Below are positions 1-15,200 of a DNA stretch of 64,000 nt, piece after piece. A model generated the notes under the pieces. It had not been told where the DNA came from. It did not search any database and saw nothing but the letters and a program-made list of their open reading frames with translations. The position numbers and the translations under genes were made by a program. Each line of letters opens with the position of its first letter. The first letter of the stretch is position 1. The stretch comes from Eunapius fragilis (lineage: Eukaryota; Porifera; Demospongiae; Spongillida; Spongillidae): NCBI GenBank assembly GCA_963681505.1, contig OY811983.1, forward strand, positions 3,561,615 to 3,625,614, read 5' to 3'.

Positions 1-202
1 TTCTCATAGTCAACACCACTGGCCAGCACTCCTCTGAATAGCTTCTGAGCTTGTGACGTAGTTGTGAACTTTGTTTTCAGGTACTTGCAGTAGTCAGAGA
101 TAGTATGAATTGGTGTATACTGCTGTTGGTGAGCATGTAGTTTTGAAATGAAATGTGACCGTTCTTCACCCTCGTTGGTACAAATGATAACAAGACGATA
201 GC
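1..202 (-). CDS. RNF213: RNF213 exon 29 (partial, runs off the window)
   Basis: Encodes YRLVIICTNEGEERSHF to LFRGVLASGVDYE. It corresponds to the last part before the Walker A motif of the first AAA+ module, which should lie within a few dozen residues left of position 1. Acceptor TTTATCTAG. No donor is seen before the window edge. Confidence 0.88.
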
Positions 203-3200
203 CTAGATAAATAAAATAAAGTGTTACACGTGTACACATGCTAATACATGTACAAACTAAAATCCGCGACAGCATTGAGGAAGTAAAAGTTTATGGCTTC
301 ATAATGAATATCATTAAATTCATGGCAATCATACCGCTATGTTGTAAAACACGTCAGCTATGAACACTGTAAAAATTAACCCCTTATGCTGCTGAAAACT
401 ATGTCAATATTTTCAAGTGTATTGGGGATACTTTATATTTTTAGTTTCCAATTTCACTATTATTTAGTACCACATCCAAAAATAATGATCATATTTTGAT
501 TGTATATGTAACTATACCTCTAAATGCAAAAAAACTTGTTGAATGCTTGTATTGTCCATTTGGTTTTAAAAAGTAGAATCTTAACATTTTAGCCTCATTA
601 CTGGCGCCATCATTCTACACCTCAGCCTTGTGAACTACTCACTAAACTAACTGTAAACCATAGTTTGCTTAGCGTTTATTGTATATAAGGATTCATCGTG
701 CTAAACAATCCTCTACATCCGTGAGCCGTTCCTTTGTGCATTTGTATGAATGTAATTAGTTGCTAATTGTTAACGATCGTAAATAATAATGTCGTCATTT
801 ATATTCAACTCACTGAACTTTTTGTTAAATGAATTGGGCTACTCAAAATAATGTATCGTACCTACTATTCAGACCCCAAATACACCGAAAATGCACAAAA
901 AGTGGCATGTTTTTTTACTCCCTCGATGCTGTCACTCTGTCATCCATCCCATCCCCATAGCCATCTCTACTAGCAAAGGCTTCCTTCTCTTATATCTTAC
1001 ATCACTATGCTGCTTATAAGTAGTGTATGCAGTTTGAAATAAATATGGTACGTTCTATGAGCTTTTGATAATAGTGGATTTAAATCATGTTTATAAACAC
1101 TAAAACTGAAATTAACTATATCTTCTGAACTATTAATGCTATCAATCTCTATTGTCTTAAGACCAAGAACGAAGACCAAGAACTTATTCAAATGGACATG
1201 TGGGAACAGTTATGATTATTCATAAGAAATAGTCACATTCACAATTTTACAATAAAATGTTGCTTGAAGTAGTCTAATAATATCTGCCTCAGTAAGATAT
1301 TAACTCTATAAAATCAATCAGAACACACCTGTTTTTCCCTGAGTGATTTCATCCAAAGTCCAGAGAGCCCTATCACATACTTGGTATGTTAACTTTTCTG
1401 CATGAACTAAGCAGAAAAGCCTCTTAAATCCAGGATCACCAATAGCTTTTCTCCATAATAGCGTCACCTTGAAACACAAATAATAAATTTGAGCCTCCAC
1501 ACGATTTATACACAAACCTCTTCTTCAGTTGTTTGTGGAGTACAAATTAGCACTTCTTCCATAGATGGCAATGGCATATCTGGACCTTCCATATACAGCG
1601 ACAAAACTGTCTTTAACACATATTCTGCAAATAAAGTAAATGTCACTCATATACAGTATCTTCTATCTTGTCAACACCGGGTTTACGTAAGACACAGGGA
1701 AACTTTGTGCATAACTCCCTCCTTTCAATCAGTGCCTAAACAAAACACTTTCTAATATGCCCATTCACAGTGACATCAGAACCGTAAGGCTACCAATTGC
1801 TGTCATAATGCAAAATAGACGTTCCACATATGTTATTATGACACCACTCGATACCATTAAAGGGGACAAGGGATTTGAGCAGAATGTCTAAAGGTAGCAA
1901 TCAAAAATAAAACACGAGCCATTTTATACATCATTGGGCAGAGGCTTAATATATACAACACACAACAGTATTTAGAGAAAGTCAAATAGTTATCACGAAA
2001 GAACGCATTTGTTCAGTCTTATACACTACGGTAGAAATTATCGTACTCAGTCTCTCCACTACCAGCATCATAGTTTTGTAATAAATTATACCACATACGT
2101 TACTACGAAACCAGTGTAAATGGAGCTGTGCACCGCATAAAGCAAAAGTGTCAGAATGTTTATCTTCGTGTTTTAATATAGAATGCACAGTGCTACAATC
2201 ATCGCACTAAAACAAACATTACTTTTATTATGGCCAGAACTGTAATTGTATACCTTAATATATGTTACACTTAGTTACATCTTATTTGCTGGGCAATAAA
2301 CTGTAAATAAGAAATGGAGCTCGTACAAGCTATAAATATGGTGTTCGCAATGATGGCTGCAACAGTTGATCAGGAGAAGTTCCTAGTACTGATGAACAAC
2401 TTCGCACATGCGTACCATTGCTATCGTCTGCAATGCGCTTCATTACTTAACACTACAAGTCGATTGAAAAGAATAGCGGCTAGAAAGTACATCTAAAATG
2501 CTTCATATTTACAAATAAAATGGCTTGCAAAGGTGTGATTGACTGGAGTAAGCCTAGAAAAAAAGTGTACCAGCTATGACCCATTTCCAGGGTTGTCTAA
2601 CTTTAGAGGGCTTGAATGAACCAAACTGAGGATTCTTTCCTTAACAGTTGTAAATATGTTCTAGCTAACAAAATGCCTGATTTATTAGATGGTTCAAATA
2701 AAAACAAACAACTCCACTCAGAGAAAATTTTATATTTCCAGTAAACAATCAAGATTTCACCGCAGTTACACAAAACCGGTGTTAAAAAACAATTAAAAAA
2801 TATAACAATGACAAACAGGACATATTGATGACATTCCAGGACCTCAAAGTTGATAGATGGTTTTAAGTGAGCAACACATTCTTCAACCCCATCCAACTTA
2901 GAAATCCTTGGGATACCAAACATGCACTTTGTGTATTGTTCACACTTCTAAACGCTTAATTTCAAGCACAAGTTGATGTCTTTCCAGTAGATATTCATGT
3001 AGATTTCTCACTCATTCGATTTAGTGGTAACAAGTGCACCTAGCCTAAGTTATTCCCCCCCCCCCCCCCCCCCCACCATTTCATAGTGGACTAATTACAG
3101 ATGATTATTAAAATTAGTTATCAAAAATAACTTCAAACCGAATAACTTTAAAGCAAATTATGGTCTCAAATGATATATTAAGTGCTGTTCCACCACATAT

Positions 3201-6200
3201 TCAGATCTTGTGTTACTTATTAATAATTATATAAATCAATTATTCCTAAACATAATCTTGAATTACTTTGATAATAGAATCGCTTTGAATAGCTTGATTT
3301 ATGATTGTTTTGATACAATGAATTAACCACTTACAACAAATAAAATCTAATTGGATTTTAGTATGCAACTTATTTTAAAGAAAATCGAGCAGTTAATTAA
3401 TTTCAGTAGGGATTTAAAAGCGTTACATTCTCTCATGGAAACCCTGTATATTGGTAGTAGAGTTTAAAAACAGCCATTTATTTACCTGGGTTAGTGATCA
3501 ATAAGACTGGGCTGCCAGCTTTCAACTGCTTTGAAAAAGGTCGCTGCTGCTCAAGTTGAGTACCTGCAGATATTAAACAGTCATTCTACTTTCAATACAA
3601 CTGCACATAATAAGGTAAAAAGCCAGAAAGGGTACAATAAACAGACAGACAAACTGAGATATGCCCTAAGCTGATATTCAAATCTGAACATCAAGGCACT
3701 AATTGCGTACAGTGACAAAAAGTCTTATTCATATACAAAACTTGCCTGTACTCAATTCAGTTAAGAGCAACCCCAACTCGGACAATGTCAAAAATTCTGC
3801 TGTGTGCTTGTCACCAATGTCAGTATAAATGACAATGTCCAAAGTGCTGGGGAAAAAAAACAAAGTTCTATATGCATACAAATGTATGTAATGGTATTTA
3901 TATATATATACCTTTTCTCTATGTGAGCTGGAATATCAAGTTCCTCTAAAGGCTGCACAGTTTCACAGTGAAAGAGCTCTCCGTCACTGTTGCTGATAAG
4001 TGCGTTGAATGCTAACTCTCTGTTGCCTCCAAATTTCTGAGCTGCGTGTATGGAGTCCTCTTCTGAAAACCCACTCTCCATGAGCTCAATTACAACGGGA
4101 TGTGAAGCATTAATTGGCTTCATCGTGGTTACAGTAATTTCCTTTGAATCCACTTCTGGTTCACAAATCATACCATTCGGACAGAGGAGATAATAAATGC
4201 ATACAAATAGTGAATCCCTCATCGGCACTTTGTGTACTGTTATGCACAAGCATTTGTAATAAAAGCTGATCCTCATGCCCTACCTCCACCGCAACATATT
4301 AAGTTCATTTGTCTATTTATGTAGGTACGCTCACAATACACATGCAACTTTCCGTATATCATTACATATTCTCTCCTTGGCTGTAGGTTCATTTGTAACA
4401 ATTTTAAGAGCAAATACTTCATCACGTGCATGTATAACTGGTAATGTACTGCTCACAAAGTCAACAGTATTGATTGAGTTAAATAATTGCTATGTTATGG
4501 TAAACGTATTGTGGTTGCTATGTACATGTTGCTATTGTCTAAATTAGTTAGACACTGAAACCTTTGGGATCTACTACTTCAGATGCTACAGTTCAGGGAC
4601 CTCGGAATTCTAAATCACGTAGATCCCTCGGTTTCAGCGTCTAACCTATATATAAATCATTTCCTCTAGCAGGTGCATGAAACGGATACTCATAACAAGG
4701 AATTTTGTGCTCAACAATCACACTTGAACATGACCCGGCTCGCAAAAGCCTATTATTTAGTCAGGTTCTGTATATTTATACTGTAAAGTACTGTAAGTCA
4801 TGCGTCTTTCATCTGCTCCGGTGGCAAGATGTAACAGTATGTAATTTGTTATTTACCATGGGTTTCACTTTGATAATTGGATTTCTGCTCTGTTTCTTCC
4901 ATAGGTTCCTCATCTGACTCAGAATATAAAACTCCATCATCATCATCATCAGCAGCATCAAAGGAGTCCATGTGTTCCTGACACCATATTTCTGCAGCAT
5001 ATCTGTCATCACTACAATGCTCTAATGCACTCAAAACAAGTTTGGGCTGATATCCAAAGGTAGATGTTAAATTGATATATATATCTTTAAACCTTCCCGA
5101 CAATTGCTCAACACAAAGGGTACTACTCTGTTTACCCTGTGAGGTCGTAGCAGAATTTGATTTGATCCCATCTACAGCCACAGAATCAAGGATCACCTTT
5201 GGTTCAAATTGATTTACATTCATTGTTCCTTTTGATGCACATGACTCACGGTTACTATACAAATTGTCATGTACTGATAGAGGTAAGGCTTGTTGACTGA
5301 ACATGTCAGGTTGTGCTGTGCACATTGGTTCAGCCACCTCACATTCAGAATGTGCCATTTCTATTAAAATGTTCTGTACTGAGTCTTTAATAGCGGCAGG
5401 TGTCAGATCTGGGGAAATACTATGAAGCAGCAACATCACTCCTGGGTCAATCGCACTTGTACCACCATGAGTTTTCATTCTTCCTAGCTGTCTTCTCAGT
5501 ATGACTAACTGTGTTGTTGTGTAATTGTTCAGTTCGTAGCACTCAGTGCGATTTTTCCTCACTTCCTCTGTCCACTTCTTTAGATCATCCTCCATTCTCT
5601 TAGCCCCCTTTTGTAGTTCTCCAACAAGTGTTTCATTTTCAGAACAGCGTACAACCATTTTCCAACTCAAATAGTTTACATTTCCAGCTTGTTGCAAATT
5701 CAGAAGAATGTCAGCAATGTGACATATACTGTGCAGCAACTATGGAGACATTAATAGAAGAGATAATGGTCTGTAACAATGATTATTTGTGGATTGTGTA
5801 CACATATTTATCAAACAAGTTAATTGTTACAAATCTGAAATGTTAGGATCTGCCTAGAAACGCCATGTCATTTCAGATAAGAAACATAACGATTATAACA
5901 AAGCTCTAGCAAGCAATTTCTGTGGCGGCAGTGATCCCTTACCTTCCAGCCACCCATCTGACCACAAATAGAGCACTTTCAAAATATACACATGTGCATC
6001 AACTGGGGTAGAACCACAATCACTGCACACACATGGGAACAACCCGCCCCCATATGTTGACTGGGTTCGCGCAATTTACTGGACAACGCGTGGTGGCTAC
6101 AATAACTGTTAGACCCACAAAGCGATTGAATATAGTTAAAACGAAACCACCAAACTGAGTGCATGAGAGTTTTTAATTTTTCCTCACTGCTGCGTATGAC

Positions 6201-9200
6201 CATTAATAATAGTATTATCACCATTTAATAGTGCAATGCATGCGTGTCAAACCAAAATATAAGTCTTTGCTCTAACTTGATTTGGCAGGGTCTGGTTCAC
6301 ATTGAAATGATGACTACACAAAGATCTTTAAAAACACACAGGTTTAAGGCAGGCAGTATTTTGATGCAATAGATTTAAATGCTGAAATTTTACACAATAG
6401 TAAATTACCCCCTAAGCCTCACATTCGTTGTATGCTACTGTAAAATCGGACGTATGGTTTGTTCATTTCAGAACCAACGATGTATACCCCATATTTACGG
6501 GGTATACCCCAGAATGGAAGAGATTAAAGCAAACAGCTTTAAGACTGGAACAAAACATTTAAATGACCGTCTTTGCCTTCTGGTTTGATAGCAACAAAGA
6601 GCTACACTATCCGTTTCTTGGTACGCGAGTTATACGCAGGTCGCGTTTTTAAAATGATATTCACGACCCGGGTCAATTTATATATAGAAATTACTAAGTT
6701 AGTTCCTGATGGCGCACACAACATATTTGTGTGGCGCTGGCGAGAACCCTGCAGTCCTGCAGTCCAAGTGTAAATTGCGCTGTTTTTTCACCTGGGAGTT
6801 CAATACCAGGATCATGTATATTAAGCACAAATTTAAATGCATAATATAATATAAAAGATTAATTAAACTAAACCCTAAACTTACATCAAGAAAATGATCA
6901 ACTTGCTTTCGATGTTCAGCTTTGCTACCAGTAATAAGAACCAGTTTGCTCTCAAGATCCCTTAATTCATCCAACGTAAAACATTTCTTAGACAGTTTCC
7001 TGTCATCTAGATCAACATGGACAGCATCATGAATGCTACGACATCCAAGTTGGGCTTCAACAGTATAGTATCCATATTGCAGGATGTTCCTCATCACCTC
7101 AAATGAGGTAACCTCTACACGTCCTTGTGTTGCTTTCACTGATTTGAACCATTCCAACTCGCTATTGCAGTCATCCTAAAAAATGGCAAAGAAGTATGTT
7201 AAAATATGAACAATTCAAGTTTTGCAAAAACTTTGTAATGGCAAATGAGGGAAAATCGGAAACTTGTATATTGCAGAACACATGAATAGATTATTATTAT
7301 TTACTTATTTTTACAAGAGAATACATGAAAGGAATAAATTTTTATTTTATTTACAACCACCCACACCCACACACCTCAACCCCCCCCTCCCCTCCGATGT
7401 CGAGACCTTGCACGGGAGAGCAAGGCTCTAGCATTGGCTCTCATGAGCGAAAGGCTTAGCCTCTGGTACAGGATGGTGATAGCCTGTGATTTGCTGCATC
7501 CCACTTGGATGTCTAGACGAGCCACAAGACGCGAGAAGGATTGTTGTGCTTCCGTGCCCCAGCATCCATACGACTCCACAGCTAGGGGAATGCACACCCA
7601 TTCAAGCTCAGCACACTTAGGATCATTGGCATTATGCTTTCTCGCCTCAGCAACCAGAGCAGAAGACCCACACCTCACCACTGCTTCTTTCAAAGTGTTT
7701 GGGTTAAGTGGTGAAGTGATAGTGAGGTCAAAAGCAGCAGGTCTGCCAAGATGCCAGTTGTTAACAAGTATGTCAGCAGGACGAGAGTGCTGCCTATCAA
7801 GACCAAGACCACTTACAACTTCGACCTGACCTCCTAAGCAAGCCCTATGACAGGACTCCACAAATACACCACGAAGGCTGTTGTGATGCAATACCACATC
7901 ACCTCCGTGTTTGCACGTCAATGCATGGTGACCAAGCGGGTCCAGCCTATGGTTAGGATAATAGGGTTAGCATGAGCCAAAGGAAACATCCATACCCAGT
8001 GGCATTCAATCAATATCAGAGGTGTCTAACGCTGTGCATTCAGAGAAGCATTGACGCACATCCTTGTCAAATAAAGCCAAGCCCTCAGAGACGTATGAAG
8101 GAGGTATGGAATGGGCAAGGTGCACCAACTTGCAGAATGCGGTACATTGCCGTAGGAGAAGGAAAGCCACCTGGGGATCCTCTGCACCTACTTCTGCCAA
8201 TTGGAATAGTAGTCTCACTGCATCGGCACGCATTTGGGCTAAGAATTTGGCACAAAAAATGGGATCACCAATTGGTACACCAAGAATCTCAAGGTTAGGT
8301 ACTCATGACACTTTCATCTCAGGAGGGAAGGAGGACAGGTCACCGAGTCCAAACAACTCGCAATTGATAAACAGCCCCAATGATGGATCCATCTCTTGAA
8401 TGAGAGTCACTGCCCGGGTAACAGCCTGAGAGAGTCCTGACAAAACAAGTCCTCCTCAACCAGAGTCACTATATCCCCCACCTCTGGAGAGTATGCATTG
8501 TCACCTTCCTTTGCTGCTGCACCGTTGGCCCTGTTGCTACTGCCTACGCTAAGGTCCAACGCTGTGGCCGCCTCAGTGGTACTGTTCTCCACAGCCTTAC
8601 TCATCTTTGCTGATGACTTTCAACGGTCACACATGTATGTCTGCCGCTGTTCTCTACGAGAGTGGCACATGCTTCTGACTAATTTGTCCATTTCTTCTTC
8701 GATTCTGCCCCATTCTGATTCCATCACGTGGGTAACGAACGAATATTGCAGTGCATTGCATCCTATCTCTGCGTCCGTGTGCTCTTTAAATACTGCCTGC
8801 AAGAACCAGTTCCATTCAGCAGAGTTACGGAATGGGGCTCCGCCCTCTCTCTGTATAGCCATCGTCAAGGTACCATCTGTTGAACAATAGAGATATACAA
8901 TCTTTGTCCTGTGCGATGGATAACACTAACTTGTGCAGAACTAAGGAAAACAGAAGTGGACCCAGAGGATCCCCTTGCTGGACACCTGTCTCCGAACGTA
9001 ATTGTCCAAGGGGGCGCTATAACATAGGGTGGGAAACCATAACACCACCCAGGAAAGAAGCTCTGGGAAATGGATTGCCCGTTCCTCCAGGAGACCCTGA
9101 CGAGATACAAAGTTGAATGCATTAGACATATCCACCTTGCAGACAGTAAAATTATCATCTTTCCAATGTTCCTGGATGCAGCTCCTAACACCATAAATGA

Positions 9201-12200
9201 CCTTTTCCGACCCAGCAGGGCAAGCGACTCCATATTGAAAAGGAGCGAAAAAAATCCAAAGCTTTGGGCTTAGTGACGATACAAAGACACTTCCCTGTTA
9301 ACTTTACATCTTAGTTCAATGCCATGCACACTGCTGACCAGTGACGATAAAATGCGAAATCGTTACACATCATTTGGTACAAACAGCATCATTTGAAAGT
9401 GATTCTATAGGGAGTTATTAACAATAAACTGAGGAGAAGAACAAGGAGAACAGGAATGGATATGAGGCGTATTTTTATACATGCAGTTCTCTTAAACCGT
9501 ACCTTTCAACTAGCACAAAGCAATTCGTTTCCTCTTAATTACTACTATTATTTTTGCTGTCCATTCATCAGTAGTCATGCTATGAGCAGTTCTTGTTTTC
9601 TCACGACCCGGGTCAATCCCTAGTAACGTAGTTCCTAATATGGGACTGTTCACGACAAAATGTTATTAAAGTCCGCTACAGCATCAAGGAAGTAAACGTT
9701 TATGGCTTTGAACATTATTAAATTCATGCCAATCATACCGCTATGTTGTAAAACATCAGCTATGAATGCTGTAAAAATGAACATCTTTTGCCACTCAACA
9801 CTATGTCAATATTTTCAAGTGTATGATTTAACAATGAGCCTAAGGCATGATTTAATCATGAAGCCAGAAAAAGTCAGCTTAGCAGCTCACCACAATATCA
9901 TGCCAACGATTCGTTCCGTAGATGACGCCATAAGGGTTTCATTAAGCCTAGATCCGTTCAAATCCATGCAAAAAGAGAATGCTGAAACCCAATACATGAT
10001 CATTTCAATGCGGGTATTAAAGCCTAAAAGAACCAACAAGAGTTGACAAATACCAGAAAAAGTGAGAGTAGTGTTAAACGTCGATAATGTAACCAATCGT
10101 CATTGAAGGAAGATGAGGCAAAATTGTTCTTCCTGATGCAAAAAAATGTTCTTCCTGATGCAAAAATCGAAATAGAAGTATTACATAGTAATTGAAGATA
10201 AAGAACAGCGGTATGAATTGAGAATTCCATTTCTATGAAAGTTGTGAAGATGCAAATTAAAAAACTACTGGTGGAAAATATTGCATCACAATGCCCTCTG
10301 CTCCTATTTATGTAGCATCTGAGTATAGCCATGTCTAGTCAAACAAATAAAAGTATGACTTTCCCTAATGTAGTTGAAACTTTACTCAACTACTGACCTC
10401 ATATACCCATACATATAGTTCAATTTTTTCGTCCAAAGGCCAAACCACTTTTGAATTACGCGGATTTAAAGTTTCGATGTTTTGTAATAACAAACAATAC
10501 TTGTTCACGGGGGCGTTCCCACCCATAACTCCCGTAGCCGTTGCAGTTTTGCAGTAGTATGTAGATCCGCACATGTAGACCACAATTGGACCACATGCGC
10601 GTATATAAGTTGAGCGCTTGACGGTTCATGCGGTAGTTACAGCTTAAACAAGGTAAATATATATATATATCTTTGATTCAAGATTGCCAAAAAGTATATT
10701 TGTAGAATAAAGCGATATTGCACAGCAAGCATCTACGATAGTTGTTAAACAGCGCGCAGCACAATGCCAGAGTGGCAATCTACATTTTAAAGAGTTATTA
10801 ATCAAAATAGTAAGTAAACACCAAATTGACCAATGCTATTTGAATAGCCTTTCTCCGCATCATATATTCATTGCCTTGTGGTTTACATAACGTACCACGT
10901 TGGTTTACACAACATGCGGTTACGTAAGCCACAAGACGATGAATGATTATGTGGAGAAGGGCTATTCAAATAGCATTGGTCAATTTGGTGTTTACTTACT
11001 TGCTGTACAACATCACTTTATTCTACAAATATACTTTTTGGCAATCTTGAATCAAAGATATTTACCTTGTTGTAGTTGTAACTACCGCATGAACCGTCAA
11101 GCGCTCAACTTATATACGCGCATGTGGTCCAATTGTGGTCCACATGTGCGGGTCTACATACTACTGCAAAACTGCAACGGCTACGGGAGTTATGGGTGGG
11201 AGCGCCTCCGTGAACAAGTATTGTTATTACAAAACATCAAAACTTTAAATCCGCGTAATTCAAAACTGGTTTGGCCTGGGGACGAAATAATTGAACTATA
11301 TGTATGGGTATATGAGGTCAGTAGTTGGGTAAAGTTTCAACTACATTAGGGAAAGTCATACTTTTTTTTGTTTGACTAGACATGGCTATACTCATCTCCA
11401 CCTTTAGAGCCAACTCATATTAGACAACATTGTTGCATATAACTCAATCAATCTAGTTAAGGTTAGAGCAGAAGTGAAAATAAACAAGAATTTGTAGCAC
11501 TGCAAAACGTGTATGTTACTGTTAAAACTGATCAAGTCATAAATGCAATAACATAAGAAATGACTAACCAAAAGTTTAGGTAGCTTTGGGTTCTCTTCAA
11601 GAGCTTTCCAAATTGTTGAACAGCTTTTTGATAATGTCTCAAAACCAGCATCCTGTTTTAGTTCATAAATAAGTGACCTGTATCCAGTACCAATGATGCT
11701 GAGATTTGATAGCCTGTCATTCGCTAGGTCTCCTTCTCCAGCTGATGTGGTCAATGAAACGTTCACAAAGCTTTGCAGATCAACAACATCTACAGTAAAA
11801 ATTCCATTCAACAGGTGTTTAATTATTAAAATGCCACTCATTACCTTTGGTCTCCTTTCGCAGCCACTGCACTACGCTCTGACATCTTATGAACATTTCA
11901 AGACAGTGTAACTTTTCCGTATGTTGTCCAGTAACAAAAGATCTGAGAAACTGACCCGCTTCAATAAGGCTATCATCAACAACATCAAGTACTTGGTCTT
12001 TCATGGATGTAGTGACCTGTACAAAAAAGCACTTTTCATAATAGAAGTATGGGTTGTGAAATTCAAATAAAACCAGTTTACACTTATCATTCAGAAGTAC
12101 TTACATGTAACAATCACCTCCAATCAAAATAAACACACATAAACACATAATACCCTACTTTGACTGCAAATTGGACAAGTTAACTAAAGTTGGATATACA

Positions 12201-15200
12201 TGTATACATAATTGCAAGGCAATATTGGTGTAAAAAAACAACAAGCATCAATTAATGAAACACAACTCCATTATTACTCTAATGTCCTGTTAACATAAAT
12301 AGCGTACATGATGCAGTATTGGTTTAATGTTCCCCAAAATCACACACTGTACAGTAGAAAACAAATTAAAATTCATGAATTGCAATCAGTGGACTAGCTT
12401 GCAACTGCAAAAACGAACGATGACACTTCGGATGCAAAGAAATAGTAGATAGCAGACATGTTACAGTATCACAATATCACACACTAGCACGGTAGAATAA
12501 TGATAGACTGGCATTCTCAATTAACTCATTTCGATTGAAATTATTTATAAGCTTAGGGGCTGTTCACATGTTATGTCACCCTGGGGGGAGAAGGAAACGC
12601 AACACCCTGTTGACAGCATATGTGCAAAGTAACTCAATTATAGCATGACAAGAGGAGGGATCCATAAATTGCATGACATACTATATGAACAGCTCCTTCA
12701 ATCTTGCGCTAGCAACATTCAAAGTCATGCACAATTTCAATGCACATTGTTTTACAAGCTGCTCTATGATAACATATCCTAGTGCTACGATCAAGCAATT
12801 CACAATCATGCAATTTATTTTCACCTATTCTATACACGTAAGTTCCTTTCTGAGCACCAATCTATTTTATTAAAATTACATGTATTTCTTCCAAACAAAA
12901 GCATTTATTACATTTGCTAAGTAAATCTTAACCCATTACTTGTCGTTCTCGTACTAGAAATGTGAAACTTATTGTATTGCCCTCATAGTGTGACAAAAAA
13001 TATTCCTTCAACTATTACCAATACACAGAACTAGGTTAAACTGTTTAAAAGATAACATTCATTCGACGCAATTTCATTTTAATTATGCAAAAATCAACTT
13101 TCGCTTAAAACAATTGTTTTTTGTCAGTGTTTGGATCCAAGGGACTTACAATGTAAATATTTAGATGAGAAAGCACAGGAAGAACAGCAAATAAGGATTA
13201 AATTTATGGACGTACCTGTGATGCAAGTGTTTCAACTTGTTTGAAAGAACCAGTAAGCTTCAATTCTTGTTGAAGATGAAGAAATATCTTTGCTGCCTTT
13301 TCATGTTCTGTAAGTGATCGATATTGCATAATAGTCTCAACCACAGGCCCAATCCAACTGTCATCATTTGATAAGCCCGCAAAAGTGTTGAGATGATGAT
13401 TCAGGTTCCTTAATACACTTGTGAGCTCAACACGTGCTTTATATTTGGACAAATAATGATCAACATCAGCAAGTTTCATTTTCCTTCCATAAAGAGCGTC
13501 CATCAGCTGTTGAGCATGTCCATATGCTTTGGGCCAGATATGCTGACTTACAATGGTTATTGAGATATTTCCATCAGCTGGAATCTTTTCCCGCCAAAGT
13601 TGACTAAATAAATCATTTTGTGCCAGTAGAAAAAGATTTTCTAACATCGGTAGGAGAGGTAATGCTGACTTAAAGCACAGAAAAGTGATATTCCCATCTT
13701 TCATCCTGCTACATAGAGTACCAATACTTTGTGATTTAATGTCAGAATTAAGTTCTGCTCCAAGTTCAGCAATGTCTGATGCTATTGACAAAAAAAAATT
13801 TGCAGTATCATGTTACGTATTTACATTACGCACAATTGCTTCTGCAAGTATACAAAAAAAGCTGTCAAACAATAAATTCATTAAAATACAGTGGAACAAA
13901 CAAAGCAACAGGTATACCTGCAGTTTTTGGAAGGATAGTACATAGATATTTCAGTCTGTCTCTGTAAGTATGAACAGCTGATAATTCTTGAATTCGTTGT
14001 TGCAATATAGGACGAACAGTTTCTAAAGACCACAGAAGCTTGCGGCGAGGATCTGCACTACCAGCAGCAACCGCACAACACAAGTTTTCCATATGTTGCA
14101 CATGCTTGGAAACTTTCTCCAATTCAAACACCCGAATTTTAGCCTCACGAATCAGTTCCCACATTTGTTCCAGTTTAGACATTGCAAAACTGCACAATAA
14201 TGTGCACTCATCCGATAGAATAGCTGAGTTTTGTAACATTGAAGATTCAGCTATGAAGGACAAACACATTGTTATAATGTTTCAAAAGTTATAAATAAAA
14301 TTGCATACCCATAATGAAAGACAAACAACAGTGTGGGGGGGGGGGGGGGGGGGTGGTAATTGCAAAAAAGTACTTATTGTTGAATTGGGTTGCATCCACT
14401 TGGGTAGTTGTTCATTGACATATGTACATGAAATTCAGTATAGGATATGAGTGACTATTGTGTAAAAAACACCCCACCTCCTGCAAAAAACATATTAATC
14501 ATTTTAACACCCACACACTGGCTACCACTAACGAAAACACGCACGCGAACAAAAAGGATAAGCTCAGATCACGATTAATCGTCACTCTTGCATCTTCTAC
14601 GGCTACGGACGCAAATTGTGTTCTATTTACTTCGTTTTCGTCTCTTTTTGCAATCATGACAAGTGGTGAGGCAGGGAGTAAAACCTGATCCAGAGACAAG
14701 GCTGATAGGGATATTGCCCCATTCAAGGACTTCCAGCCTTCCATCAAACTGCCCACTATAAAGAGTGTAATAGCGATGCTGAGATAAAGGCACTGTGACC
14801 AATACCATGGCTGTCAGGGAAGTTGCGAAGCAAGTGCAAAGTACTTCCATGACACTGTCTTCTGTGTGTCAGTATCCACCATTCAGAGGAGGGTGAAGAA
14901 GCTCAGGAAAACATTCAGTGTTGGGAGGATGAGGTATGGTGAGACAGGCAAAGAAGAATCAAGAGCTGTGAAAGAGTACAAGGAACTGTTCACAAAGCAA
15001 AATGAGTTGTTTTATGTATATGCAGAATTAAGAAAGGAACTAAAGAAGGAATGGGGAGTGAGCATGAGTAATATAATGGAAAGTAAGTATTATAAGGACC
15101 AGAAGACAGAAAGAAAGATGTTTTGTTCCAAGGGAGTGGACCTTGTGTTGTATCACAGTATGATGAAGGCCCAGAGGAAGAGGAAGATTACAGGAGGGAG

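Noticed and set aside
2603-2923. 106-codon minus-strand frame as an additional RNF213 exon
   Set aside because: Exons 26 and 27 already join in phase and match the vertebrate order with no gap. The frame has no recognisable domain.
3788-4276. UBA-containing frame as a separate small gene
   Set aside because: Only 3912-4155 is bounded by splice sites in the right phase. It joins the RNF213 exons on both sides.
7434-7829. 131-codon plus-strand frame
   Set aside because: Shadow of the minus-strand non-LTR C-terminal region, which has recognisable motifs.
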